Source: Myxococcus qinghaiensis
Lineage (GTDB): Bacteria; Myxococcota; Myxococcia; Myxococcales; Myxococcaceae
Direction: 5' to 3'
DNA length: 64,000 nucleotides
Assembly: GCF_024198215.1 (NCBI RefSeq)
Contig: NZ_JAKCFA010000014.1
Location: forward strand, 186,001-250,000
Each line of letters opens with the position of its first letter. The stretch's first letter is position 1. Position numbers and translations under genes: made by a program. Positions 24,734-33,576 of this stretch are shown piece by piece. The notes below the pieces were generated by a model. The model was not told the DNA's origin and did not search any database. It saw only the letters and a list, made by a program, of their open reading frames with translations.

Positions 24734-26002
24734 CTACTTGAGCGGGAGACGCGCCTCGGCAGAGGGCTTCACGGGCGGAGCCTCCCGCTTGAAGGCAGCC
24801 CACGACAGGGAGACCTCCGCGCCGCTTTCATCGCGTCCGTGAAGGACATCCACGACCTGCTTCACCGTCGCCGCCAGCTCGGCCGGGCGAACCACGACGA
24901 AACCCCGGAAGCCCCCCTGGCCAAGCTCCTCCTCCACCGTGATGACCTGGCGCCACTCGCGCGTCACTACCTCCACCTGGTCGTCCCAGTGAAGGGTCAA
25001 TCGCTCCACGCGCTCCCAGGTGACGACGCCCGGCCCCGGAACTCCCACGGACACCTCGCTCCGCCACTCCTCCGGGTCCCCGCGCGTGCGCGACAGCGTG
25101 AGCGTCGCTGGCGGCGGCTCGTCGGATGGAGGCTGCCCCCGCACACCGACGAAGGCGGTGGCACTCAGCCCGGCGCCCGCGCGTCGCCCGGCGGTGAGCC
25201 GCACCGTGAAGGTCCGGACGTCCAATGACTCCAACGTCCGGGTGTCGTAGGCATGCTCCACGTCCGGGCCGGAGGTGACGACGGTGCGTCCGTCACCGAA
25301 GTCCCAGGCATACCCGGTCAGCGACTCGGACTCCGGCGGGACGGCACGGAAGAGGAAGGCGCCGTTGGCGCGCTGGGTGACGGATATCTCAAGCCGGTCC
25401 ACCTCGGGTTCCACGCCCCCCGCGCAATCACGCACCTCGATTCGGAGGACCTGCTCCGCCAGCACGCCTACGCGTCGTCCGCCCAGGTCCTTGCACACCT
25501 GGAAGCGCACGAAGTACGTGCCCGGCTCGGCGGGCGCACGCCACTGGAGCCGAGCCCCCGGATGCAGCTCCGCCGTGGATCCGCTTCCGGGCCACACCCA
25601 CCGAGAGAGGGCCCCCGACTCCGGCGCGCCCCCCACCTTCCCCGCCAGGGAGACCTGCCCGCCAGCACAGGCCCAGGGCCGGTCCATCTCGAGTCGCTCG
25701 ATGACGGCGCCTGAGGCGAGCACCACTCGCTCCTCGTTCAGTGCCGCCGCCAGGGCCTCTCCGGAGGCACTCGCGGGCATGGGCACCCCTGCCATGGGAG
25801 CCGTCGAGACGATGGCCGTCCGAGGCTCCACCACCGACGCGCTCGGAGCCACGGTCACCGGAGACATCGGGCGTCGTGACTCCGTCGCCGCGCCGTCACG
25901 CGGGGGGCACAGGAATGCCAGCCCCAGCAGCAACGACCCGGCGGCGCCCGCGACGACAGCCACGAGCGTCCCCCGACGACGGCGATGCGATTCGAGCGAC
26001 AT
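24734..26002 (-). CDS. Membrane-anchored PKD-domain protein
   Basis: The product has 422 aa. A basic N-terminus and one membrane segment (about 12-32) precede a Pro/Ala/Ser-rich linker. A PKD-type beta-sandwich lies around 205-270, recognisable by YAWDFGDGRTVVTSG and the closing VEHAYDT and FTVRLTA. An upstream beta-rich segment with paired cysteines (RPWACAGG and VCKDLGG) may be another Ig-like fold. Such proteins usually present beta domains outside the cell for adhesion or scaffolding. The gene is 21 bp from the Vps62-like gene transcribed in the same direction, so the two may form an operon. Exact role is unknown. Confidence 0.8.
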   Translation of the reverse strand: MSLESHRRRRGTLVAVVAGAAGSLLLGLAFLCPPRDGAATESRRPMSPVTVAPSASVVEPRTAIVSTAPMAGVPMPASASGEALAAALNEERVVLASGAVIERLEMDRPWACAGGQVSLAGKVGGAPESGALSRWVWPGSGSTAELHPGARLQWRAPAEPGTYFVRFQVCKDLGGRRVGVLAEQVLRIEVRDCAGGVEPEVDRLEISVTQRANGAFLFRAVPPESESLTGYAWDFGDGRTVVTSGPDVEHAYDTRTLESLDVRTFTVRLTAGRRAGAGLSATAFVGVRGQPPSDEPPPATLTLSRTRGDPEEWRSEVSVGVPGPGVVTWERVERLTLHWDDQVEVVTREWRQVITVEEELGQGGFRGFVVVRPAELAATVKQVVDVLHGRDESGAEVSLSWAAFKREAPPVKPSAEARLPLK

Positions 26003-26023
26003 GCGCGAGCGCGTCTATGCCCC

Positions 26024-26872
26024 TCAGAAGCCGAAGTCATTGAGGTGCCGGCGATACCCCTTCGAGTTGGTCCGGTACCACTGGTCATCCCAGCCCTTGA
26101 AGTCGACGTCGTCGAGCAGCCGCTCCGTCTTTCCGTTCAGCACCACGGAGTTGATGAGCGGAACCGCTGTCGACCCCACGTTGCGCGACACCAGCGGCGT
26201 GGACGACGTGTCCAGGTACTGCGCCACATGGCGGCTGCAGTAGTCCTGGGCCAGGCAGCCGCTGTCACAGGTGGAGAGGTTGTTGTACGTCGCGTGCTTG
26301 TCCTCGGCCACGTACAACACGGGCCAGCCCCGGTAGGCATTGCGCGAGTCGCGCGTGTCGTATTCGAGTTGCTCGTAGGAATACCAGGCCGACGACTCAC
26401 ACACGCTCTTGCGGTGCGCCGACAGGTAGACCCAGTCCAGGTACCAGCGGCCCGCGGAGTAGTGGACCTCGAAGATCTGGAACTCGGGGTCACCGTCATG
26501 GCCGGTGGTGACGCCGGTGTCGTCGAAGAAGGTGTCCAGGTAGAAGATGCGCAGGGTCCGCGTCGCGAAGCCCTCGCTCTTCACCGCGTAGTAGGGACGG
26601 CGCTCGTAGCCACTCTCCCCGGTGTCGAACCAGAACAGCGGCATGAACCAGCGCGCGACCTGGTGCTCACAGTCGTCGTTCAGGCCATCCCGGTCCGCGT
26701 CCGCCCCCGTTCCCCAGCAGTTGTCTCCGTAGGGAATGACGGACAGGCCATCCGCATGCGCCTGAGCGGACGCGAAGGTGAGCAGCAGGCCCAACGACAC
26801 GGCGACGCGATGCGCGGCGCGAGCACCCGGGCGCTCCGACACGCGTCGTCCACTCGGCATTTGGAAATCCAT
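26024..26872 (-). CDS. Exported Vps62/DUF946-like protein
   Basis: The product has 282 aa from ATG 26872; a 14-residue longer form from 26914 is possible. A signal peptide occupies about residues 18-41 (VAVSLGLLLTFASAQAHA). The mature protein contains DADRDGLNDDCEHQVA, GHDGDPEFQIFEVHY, WVYLSAHRKS and LYVAEDKHATY, an order similar to the Vps62-related (DUF946) fold known in plants, fungi and bacteria. The acidic D-x-D-x-D segment could bind calcium. No catalytic residue is known in the family. The gene is divergent from the hydrolase gene at 26915 with start codons only 43 bp apart, so promoters must overlap. Confidence 0.62.
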   Translation of the reverse strand: MDFQMPSGRRVSERPGARAAHRVAVSLGLLLTFASAQAHADGLSVIPYGDNCWGTGADADRDGLNDDCEHQVARWFMPLFWFDTGESGYERRPYYAVKSEGFATRTLRIFYLDTFFDDTGVTTGHDGDPEFQIFEVHYSAGRWYLDWVYLSAHRKSVCESSAWYSYEQLEYDTRDSRNAYRGWPVLYVAEDKHATYNNLSTCDSGCLAQDYCSRHVAQYLDTSSTPLVSRNVGSTAVPLINSVVLNGKTERLLDDVDFKGWDDQWYRTNSKGYRRHLNDFGF

Positions 26873-26914
26873 GAGAGACTCGACTTCATACACCTCCAGG
26901 AAGCGGAGCAACAC

Positions 26915-28027
26915 ATGGTTCTCACCCCGGGTACCTCTCGTCGTGTCTTCTCATGGATGAAGCTGGCCTTGCTGCTCGGAGGTCCCCTCGCGGGCTGTGG
27001 CGGCCCGCTTGAGCCCGATGACACGCTGGAGGCCCAACCCCAGGCCCTGGCCTATCCCAGCGGCGGCAGTCGAACCGTCGTGTCTCGGCGCGTCACCTAC
27101 AGGAACGCCTCGGGGGCCTACCAGGCGGCGGCCGGCTTCGAGCCCTTCCGCGCGGCGGGGGCCTCCGATGACACGCTCCACAACATCCGCATCGCGGAGG
27201 TGGATGCGCCCGCCGTGCGCGAGGCGCTCGTCGTCATGTCGGCGGGACAGAAGATTTCGAGCAGCGGCCACTCCAGCGGCGTCACCGGCCAGTCCTCCAA
27301 CTGGGATGCGTCCTGCGACGGCGTCTCGTGCCCCAACATCACCCTGGACGGCCGCTCGCTGGCGATGAAGCTGGACGCCCTGGGCTGGTTCCCCCGGGGA
27401 AAGACGTACCTGTCCGTGGTCAACGACAGCAACTTCGACCACCTGGACGACAGCGACTCGAAGCAGCGGGTCGTCAACGGATTCACGGGTTGGATTCAGG
27501 CGCAGGTCCGTCCGGAGACGCGCTCCATCTACCTGGCGGGCAGCTCGCGGGGAGGATGTCTGGTGATGCGGCTGGCCCAGGCGCTGCGCGCGAACCCGGC
27601 GCTCGACGCCATCACCATCTATGTGTCGTCGTTCGACGGCGTGTGTCGCAACAGCCAGGGCGAGCTGGGGACGTTCGACAGCAAGATCAACAACCCCGTG
27701 CGGCCCTGGGGCACGTTCTATGGCGCGTGGGCCACGAACCTGACGGCCCAGTTCCCTCGCCGCGACCGGCTCCACATCTTCCACGTGGTGGGAGGCCAGG
27801 AGGTCGCCCCCGCCACGGGCATCCGCGCCTTCTCCGGGTACGCCGGCACCTCACCGCCGTCGACGGGGACCCACCTCGACTGGGGCTGGTACAAGCAGAC
27901 CTGGGTGAAGTGGAAGCACAAGGAGATTGGCAATCCGTACACCGAGCCCAGCTCCTCCGAGCAGGCCCAGGTCGTGGCGGAGACCATCGACGCCCACCTG
28001 ACGTGGCTCGACGCGCGCGTTCCCTGA
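26915..28027 (+). CDS. Exported alpha/beta-hydrolase-like protein
   Basis: The product has 370 aa. ATG 26915 has GGAGC seven bases upstream; ATG 26956 is an alternative. The N-terminus MVLTPGTSRRVFSWMKLALL then a hydrophobic run ending PLAGCGG is a lipoprotein signal. The nucleophile elbow LAGSSRGGCLV gives Ser211 in GSSRG, within a region that fits the alpha/beta-hydrolase core, with TYLSVVNDSNFDHLDD before it and HVVGGQEVAPA and HLDWGWYKQ after it as candidate Asp and His segments. Esterase or lipase-like activity is likely but unproven. The 3' neighbour is a frameshifted remnant. Confidence 0.72.
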   Translation: MVLTPGTSRRVFSWMKLALLLGGPLAGCGGPLEPDDTLEAQPQALAYPSGGSRTVVSRRVTYRNASGAYQAAAGFEPFRAAGASDDTLHNIRIAEVDAPAVREALVVMSAGQKISSSGHSSGVTGQSSNWDASCDGVSCPNITLDGRSLAMKLDALGWFPRGKTYLSVVNDSNFDHLDDSDSKQRVVNGFTGWIQAQVRPETRSIYLAGSSRGGCLVMRLAQALRANPALDAITIYVSSFDGVCRNSQGELGTFDSKINNPVRPWGTFYGAWATNLTAQFPRRDRLHIFHVVGGQEVAPATGIRAFSGYAGTSPPSTGTHLDWGWYKQTWVKWKHKEIGNPYTEPSSSEQAQVVAETIDAHLTWLDARVP

Positions 28028-28092
28028 GTCGCGGCGCCGCTCGGGTGTGCAGCGGCTGGCACAGCCGCGATGCGCGACCTGCACACCCACCA

Positions 28093-28600
28093 TGCCGGCG
28101 CCGACGTATGAACTCCCTCTCGACTGGCGCGTCTCCGCCTTCGCCGCCAACGCCGCGGAGGTGCACCCGACGGCCACGCCTGCCTTCAACGACTTCCGGG
28201 GGTCACCCATTCCGTTTGCTCCGCCGGACGGGTGGATCGGCTACTCGGGCGAGCTGCTGACGCTCGACCACGAATACCCGGGCGCTCCATCACCCCGGGC
28301 TCGCATGTCATCCAGTGGCAGCCACCGGCCTCCGGGTCGCCGAATGCCTACGCGGTGTACCTCTATCAGTTGCGCGCCTCCCCTCGCGGCACCCTGCTCT
28401 CCACCTCCTTCTACATGGGCGGGGACACCACCTCCATCCGCCTGCCCGCGGGCATCCTGCAGTCGGGGGCGTACTACCACCTCATCGTGGCTGCCTTCGT
28501 GGCACCGACCTATGACGTGGTGAACAGGCCGTTCAACCTGGTCGATACCCTGCCCAGGAGCTCCGCCGAGGCCTTCAGTGGCGTGCTGACCGTGCAGTAG
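28093..28600 (+). pseudogene. Frameshifted C-terminal remnant of an exported protein
   Basis: One frame reads APTYELPLDWRVSAFAANAA and continues to TLDHEYPG near 28283. The next frame then resumes as RSITPGSHVIQWQPPASGS and runs to the stop at 28600 (through SFYMGGDTTSIRLPAGILQSG). The two halves join smoothly after one frameshift near 28285, and the first half has no good start codon, so the 5' part is also missing. The combined product looks like a fibronectin-type beta domain. It is either a decayed gene or a sequence error. Confidence 0.55.
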
Positions 28601-28620
28601 GCGAGTCAGTCGAAGTTCGA

Positions 28621-28655
28621 AGGTGCCGGTGGGACGTGCGCGCCCACCGGCACCT
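28621..28655. terminator. Bidirectional terminator hairpin
   Basis: AGGTGCCGGTGGG (28621-28633) and CCCACCGGCACCT (28643-28655) form a perfect 13-bp stem with a 9-nt loop, placed between the remnant ending at 28600 and the convergent gene ending at 28680. Confidence 0.7.
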
Positions 28656-28679
28656 CCATGCCAAAGACAAGTATGAGGC

Positions 28680-29936
28680 TCAGGGCTGGAGCAGCGCGAG
28701 CCCCGTCTGAATGGAGTCGCCCTCTCCTACCGAGAGCATGACCCAGAGCTTCCCATCCGCGGCGATTGTGAGCGCGGACCCCACCCACGTGATGGGAGCT
28801 TCGGACTCTGTTCGTGCGCTGAACTCCGGGTCGAGCTTCCCCGTGGGCGAGAGTCGCGAGACGAGTCCACCATCGCGTCCCCCGGTCTTGAACACCGCCC
28901 CGACATAGATGCGACCCGACGCATCCTGGGTGACCGCGCGGGGGCTGAACATGTCAGCGACGGTCCCCGTGGCCTCCTTGAGGTTCACCGTCCCGTTTGT
29001 TCCGAACCGCTCGTCCAGCGTGCCGTTGGGAAGATACGCGGAGATGCCTTCGGCACTCAGGGCGAGGAAGGTGTCGTCAGCACGCACGAGGAGGGAGCCC
29101 TCCACATCGGGGAGCATGCCCCCGTTCCCGAAGCTCGGGTCGAGCCCTCCAGCGGGCATGAGTCGGATGACCTTTGGCTGTGCGAAGCCGCCTGTCCACA
29201 CCTTCAACGAGACCAGGATGCGTCCGTCAGACTGGACCGCGAGCGATTCCACCGTGGTGTTCTGCTCGAGCAGGAGAACGCCATCCGTCCCGAACTGGGA
29301 GTCTCGAGCGCCGCTGGCGGTCAACTGGACGAGGACGGCGGGCGAAGCGTTCATTCCCGCCAGCACCGCGCCTGAAGGCAGCACGATGACGGCCTCCGCA
29401 TACCCCGTCGGCAGTCCGGTGACTTCGCTGCACGTCGCACCGCCGAATGATGAATCAACGGTCCCATCGCCAGCGTGGATGCGACACACCCGCATCCAGG
29501 AGCTCCCTTCGGAGCCCGTGGAGACGGTCATCACGCGCTGCTGTGAGTCCATCGCGATGGAGCCGGACGTTTGCACACCCCCGGCGCCAAGGACAGACTG
29601 TACGAGTTCACCCTGGTTTTCATACTCGACAAGTGCGACCTGGGACTTGACACCCCTTGAGTTGACGTACGGCTGCGCTATCCCCAGGACTCCTCCAGCC
29701 GCCAGGGGCACGAACTGCACCGGAAGCACCGTGGTCTTCTGAGGCCACCCCGGGAGGATATCGCCCGGTCGAGGAACGGAGGGCTCCGGCTCCGAAGACG
29801 AGCAAGCAGCGGTCAGGAGCAGCAGGGTTGGCGCCCAGTGGCGGAGGTGATTGAACAAGGAGGTCCCCGAAGGATGACAGGAATGAAGGCCCGAAAGAGC
29901 TTGCCTCGGGAGTGCGGCGCGATGCAATTCAAACAC
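28680..29936 (-). CDS. Lipoprotein with delta-60 repeat domain
   Basis: The product has 418 aa if started at GTG 29936; the lipoprotein signal LLLLTAACSSSEPEP lies about 45 residues in, so a nearer start (for example TTG near 29855) is likely and the start is uncertain. The mature protein contains at least four repeats resembling delta-60 repeats (motif D-x-x-FG-x-x-G followed by an A-V/I-x-x-D-G-R-I strand): DSQFGTDGVLLL, LAVQSDGRILVSL, LDPSFGNGGML, LDERFGTNGTVNL, LDPEFSAR. Such repeats build a propeller-like fold in secreted myxobacterial proteins. No enzyme motif is seen. Confidence 0.8.
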   Translation of the reverse strand: MFELHRAALPRQALSGLHSCHPSGTSLFNHLRHWAPTLLLLTAACSSSEPEPSVPRPGDILPGWPQKTTVLPVQFVPLAAGGVLGIAQPYVNSRGVKSQVALVEYENQGELVQSVLGAGGVQTSGSIAMDSQQRVMTVSTGSEGSSWMRVCRIHAGDGTVDSSFGGATCSEVTGLPTGYAEAVIVLPSGAVLAGMNASPAVLVQLTASGARDSQFGTDGVLLLEQNTTVESLAVQSDGRILVSLKVWTGGFAQPKVIRLMPAGGLDPSFGNGGMLPDVEGSLLVRADDTFLALSAEGISAYLPNGTLDERFGTNGTVNLKEATGTVADMFSPRAVTQDASGRIYVGAVFKTGGRDGGLVSRLSPTGKLDPEFSARTESEAPITWVGSALTIAADGKLWVMLSVGEGDSIQTGLALLQP

Positions 29937-30591
29937 AGCCGGTCGCCTGCTCCAGGGAACGATTTGTCTGGCGGAACTCGCCTCAGGTGAGACATCCCCC
30001 CATACAGACAGTGCGGAGGGCAGCGGAGGCCTCGGTGGACCTGTCTCCCCAGGTGATACGGCTCACGCGGGCCATCGCGGCCCAGGTCCGAACTCGCCGC
30101 GCGCGCCTGTCCGAAATCCAGGCAGGGGACGCTTCCCTGGCGGGTGACGTGCACGCCGCGTCCGCGACACCCCTTCCCTCCGTTCCGGGTCGTCCACCTC
30201 CGACCGATGGACGCTCGCATGGCGCACCGGACTCGTGCTGGGCGCGACGCGTGAAGCACCAGACTGCGCCCTGAGCAACTCAGGTGGCGCCGCCTCCCAG
30301 TGACGTCGGCGAAATATCGAGACAGGCTGTAATCCAGCCCGACTCACGCCGAGGAACGTCAAGCCAGGATTGTGCATCGACTTGTCAGGGGGCCCGACAC
30401 GCCATCCTCATGGGCACACATGACTAGTGGAAAAGACGTACAAGCATTGCGCCAGGGTCTATTGACAGTCCTTGCATGAAGTTGGTCAAGTCCGCCGCGC
30501 TGCGGAAGTGAGCACGCACCCATCTCCAGGTCCCGCGTCATTCCCAACCGTGCTCGGTGCCCCGAAGTCAGTCCAGGAACGGAGCGGAACG
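29937..30591. other. 655-bp intergenic region
   Basis: This is a divergent gap between the delta-60 gene and the ALK-like gene. Open frames in it have no ribosome site, no conserved motif and codon use unlike the neighbours, so none is accepted. TTGACA at 30462-30467 could be a -35 element for the rightward gene, but no good -10 follows at 16-18 bp. No strong hairpin or repeat was seen. Confidence 0.5.
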
Positions 30592-33462
30592 ATGCACGCA
30601 CGTCGCCGGAAGCTATCGTTGTGCCTTGCGCTGGCCACGCTCATGGCGACAGGGCTGTCCGTCGCGGACGTGGTCATCCTCAACCCCGGGGAAATCAAGG
30701 GTCAGGTTGCCTTCAACGACGAGACCTTCACCCAGTACACCGTGAGAGCCAGCTCTCCGGATGGACTCTCCGCCCAGAAGTCCTTCACCACGACGCCCTA
30801 CTCCCTCATCGTGGAGAGTGGCCACCACTACGCCACGTCCATTGATGCCCGCCTGGTCAATGAGACGGCTCCGTACGCCCAGCTTCAGATCTACAAGAAC
30901 AACCAGGTCCTGGTGGACAACCAGGTCGGGCCCACCACGGTGGATTTCTCGTTCCTCTCGACGAAACGCATCCAGCACAGCATCTCCGTGACGGGAGGTA
31001 CCATCTCGCGGTTCGACATCTACGCGTCTGCCAGTGATGGCGAGGGCTCCTACTCCGCATACAACAGCCGCAGCATCGGGACTCCGCACCCCACCTCCAT
31101 CCCTGGCTGGATGGCCATGGTGCCCGCAGCGCGCGTGACACTCTACGGGACTGTCTATCTGACCCTCCCAGATGGCACCCAGCTGTCGCGTTCGCTCGAA
31201 ACACGAACCGTTGACCTGCTGCACCAGGCGCCGGCCAGCGTGAGCTGGCAGTTCGATTTCTCGAGCCGAGGACAGCTGGTCGGAGCGGTCCGTGTCGCGC
31301 CTGCCACCCGACTTGGCACGCACTCCCTCTCCTTTCGCGGCACCTCTCCCTCCTCCACGGGAATCAACGGCTCCAGGTCCGTGCCGACCAACGGCGACTA
31401 TTCTGTCGAGTTGCCCTCCGGGACCTACGAGCTGATGCTCCGGACCTACTTCACCTCGCCCTCTCAATACTCCGACTCGAAGCCCTACTCAGTCACCATC
31501 ACCCCTGGCACCCAGGCGAGACTCGACTTCACCGAGTCGTTGGGCACGGCGCACTCCGCATTGGACGTAGGTGGCTTCTTCAGCAATACGTCGCTCTCAA
31601 ACGTAAGCATGCACCTGCAGCGAATGGAGCCTGGCGTAAACAGCTACGGCGGGGCTTGGAGCAGTGCCCCTACCAACGGCCAGTTCGTCTTCCAGCTCAA
31701 CCCCGGGACCTGGAAGAAGCAGCAACTGACCTACCAACTCTTCGACACCACCCACCCGCTGGAGCCGCTCGGAGTCACCACCTATCGCGGCTACTACACC
31801 CAGGGCGGAGGGAGCCCGACCAACGTGCCCGCCGGTGCCACTGTCGGGCTGGAGACGGAGTCCGTCACGCTCGTCAGGTCCAAGGCCTACTTCGATGTGA
31901 AGGAAGCCCTGCCGGACTCACCCCAGATTCTCGTAAGCAATCCCCGCATCGAACTTTCCGGGACTGCGTACAACCCCAACGGCACACCGAGGGACAGTCT
32001 CACGACCATCGCCCAGGGCTCATCGACGCCCGCGAGCGTCTCCGGTCTCACCATGGCCGTCGAGCCGGGCGCCTACAACATGATTGCGTCCGCGACAGTC
32101 CTGGGAAGCGTGGTCCAGTTCGTCAACCAGCCCATCACGTTCGCGTCCCCCACCGCCGTGGGTGCGGGCGCGGGAGTCTCGACGACTCCCGTCGAGAATC
32201 CGGACCTCAAGGTCACGGTGAAGTTCGACGAGGTCGAGACGGAAGGCGTCATCTCCGTGGTCGAAACACCGCTCGGTCCCCTGCCACCTCAGGGATTGAA
32301 GAGCTTCTGCTCGGATGGAGCCAGCGCGGAGGGCATCGAGTGCAGTCCGCTCTACTATGACATCGACACCACCGCCGGATACGAAGGCGAGGTGACGGTG
32401 TGCATCCGCCGGAAGTTCCAGGGCGCCAATGGACTTTCCATGTTCCTGCGCCTCTACCACTTCAACTCGGAGGCCCCTCCGGCGGGACAGTGGGAGGAAT
32501 TGCCACCCCCGCCAGGGATGGAGCCGGCCATCGACTGCGGGGCAGACCTGGCCGCCTGTGGATGTGTCTCCGAGGAGAGCTGCGGCATCGACTACAACGC
32601 GGACCCGCCGGTGAGCGTCATCCAGGTGTGCGGAGTGACGAGCAGCTTCTCCCCGTTCGGCATCTTCGAGAAGGACATCGAGTTCACCAACCAGGTGGAT
32701 GGCCATACGTATGAAGGCCCCACCGGTCCGCCCGCCCTCCAGACCTGGAAGGTGCCCGCGACCGGCACCTACCGCATCACCGCCATCGGCGCGAGCGGCG
32801 CCACGCCCACCCAGGCCCAGGGTGTCACGGGCGGCTGTGGAGCCCGGATGTCCGGTGAGTTCTCATTCCAGGGCAATGAAATCGTGAAGATTCTCGTGGG
32901 GCAGAAGGGCACCGCCACTCCCTTGAGCGGGGGAGGCGGCGGTGGCTCCTTCGTGACCAAGGATGGAACCAACCCCCTGCTCGTCGCCGGCGGCGGCGGC
33001 GGGCTGCGCTCCGGCGCGACAGTCAACGGACGCCCCGGCGGAACGACTTTCTCGGGCTCGGCCGGCTCCGTCAGCGCCGCATATACCTCCGGCTTCGTCC
33101 CGGGCGGGGTGAATGGCCTGGGAGGCAGCCGTGTCGCGTCCTATGGCGCTGGCGGTGGCGGATGGGACGGAGACGGCGCAGCGGATGGCAACTATGGCCT
33201 GGGCGGCTCGTCCTTCAAGTCCGGCGGCAGCGGCGGCCTGGGGAAGACGTGCGGCGCTCCAGCCCATGGAGGCTATGGCGGCGGCGGCGCGGGCAATGGC
33301 TGCTACGGCGGCGGTGGAGGCGGCGGGTACTCCGGGGGTGGCGGAGGACGCGTCGGCGGTGGAGGTTCGTGGAATGAGACGGGCACCAAGCCCTCGAATG
33401 AGTCCAACGTCTGCACGCCGAGCGGGCATGGCCGGGTGACCATCGAGTTCGTCCACCCCTAG
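30592..33462 (+). CDS. Large exported protein with C-terminal ALK-like glycine-rich domain
   Basis: The product has 956 aa from ATG 30592 with GGAGCGGAAC just upstream. A signal peptide covers about 1-25 (SLCLALATLMATGLSVA). Residues 30-590 are repetitive beta-rich segments without known motif. A Cys-containing segment (about 605-680) precedes the glycine-rich domain (about 703-956), which has TWKVPATGTYRITAIGASG and the runs SGGGGGGSF and LLVAGGGGGLRSG. This matches the glycine-rich module of the ALK/LTK receptor type (Pfam Gly_rich), which folds as packed polyglycine helices. It is a surface or secreted structural protein by inference. The coding DNA from about 32920 to 33370 is low-complexity because of the Gly codons. 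Confidence 0.75.
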   Translation: MHARRRKLSLCLALATLMATGLSVADVVILNPGEIKGQVAFNDETFTQYTVRASSPDGLSAQKSFTTTPYSLIVESGHHYATSIDARLVNETAPYAQLQIYKNNQVLVDNQVGPTTVDFSFLSTKRIQHSISVTGGTISRFDIYASASDGEGSYSAYNSRSIGTPHPTSIPGWMAMVPAARVTLYGTVYLTLPDGTQLSRSLETRTVDLLHQAPASVSWQFDFSSRGQLVGAVRVAPATRLGTHSLSFRGTSPSSTGINGSRSVPTNGDYSVELPSGTYELMLRTYFTSPSQYSDSKPYSVTITPGTQARLDFTESLGTAHSALDVGGFFSNTSLSNVSMHLQRMEPGVNSYGGAWSSAPTNGQFVFQLNPGTWKKQQLTYQLFDTTHPLEPLGVTTYRGYYTQGGGSPTNVPAGATVGLETESVTLVRSKAYFDVKEALPDSPQILVSNPRIELSGTAYNPNGTPRDSLTTIAQGSSTPASVSGLTMAVEPGAYNMIASATVLGSVVQFVNQPITFASPTAVGAGAGVSTTPVENPDLKVTVKFDEVETEGVISVVETPLGPLPPQGLKSFCSDGASAEGIECSPLYYDIDTTAGYEGEVTVCIRRKFQGANGLSMFLRLYHFNSEAPPAGQWEELPPPPGMEPAIDCGADLAACGCVSEESCGIDYNADPPVSVIQVCGVTSSFSPFGIFEKDIEFTNQVDGHTYEGPTGPPALQTWKVPATGTYRITAIGASGATPTQAQGVTGGCGARMSGEFSFQGNEIVKILVGQKGTATPLSGGGGGGSFVTKDGTNPLLVAGGGGGLRSGATVNGRPGGTTFSGSAGSVSAAYTSGFVPGGVNGLGGSRVASYGAGGGGWDGDGAADGNYGLGGSSFKSGGSGGLGKTCGAPAHGGYGGGGAGNGCYGGGGGGGYSGGGGGRVGGGGSWNETGTKPSNESNVCTPSGHGRVTIEFVHP

Positions 33463-33485
33463 TCAGCCCAAGTCGAGAGCAATCA

Positions 33486-33524
33486 CAGGCCGGGGCGCCC
33501 CATGAACCGGGGCACTCCGGCCTG
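33486..33524 (+). terminator. Candidate terminator hairpin
   Basis: CAGGCCGG (33486-33493) and CCGGCCTG (33517-33524) form an 8-bp stem with a 23-nt loop 24 bp after the stop codon at 33462. No U-tract follows. Confidence 0.4.
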
Positions 33525-33576
33525 GCACTGAGCTGAACCGCCGAGGGCACCTCCGCCCCGGACAGAGGAGGCGTGT

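Noticed and set aside
30462..30467. TTGACA as a promoter for the glycine-rich protein gene
   Set aside because: No acceptable -10 hexamer follows at 16-18 bp; noted only as a possible -35.
32920..33380. DNA tandem repeat or satellite
   Set aside because: The repetitiveness is explained by glycine codons of the ALK-like domain; there is no regular DNA period.
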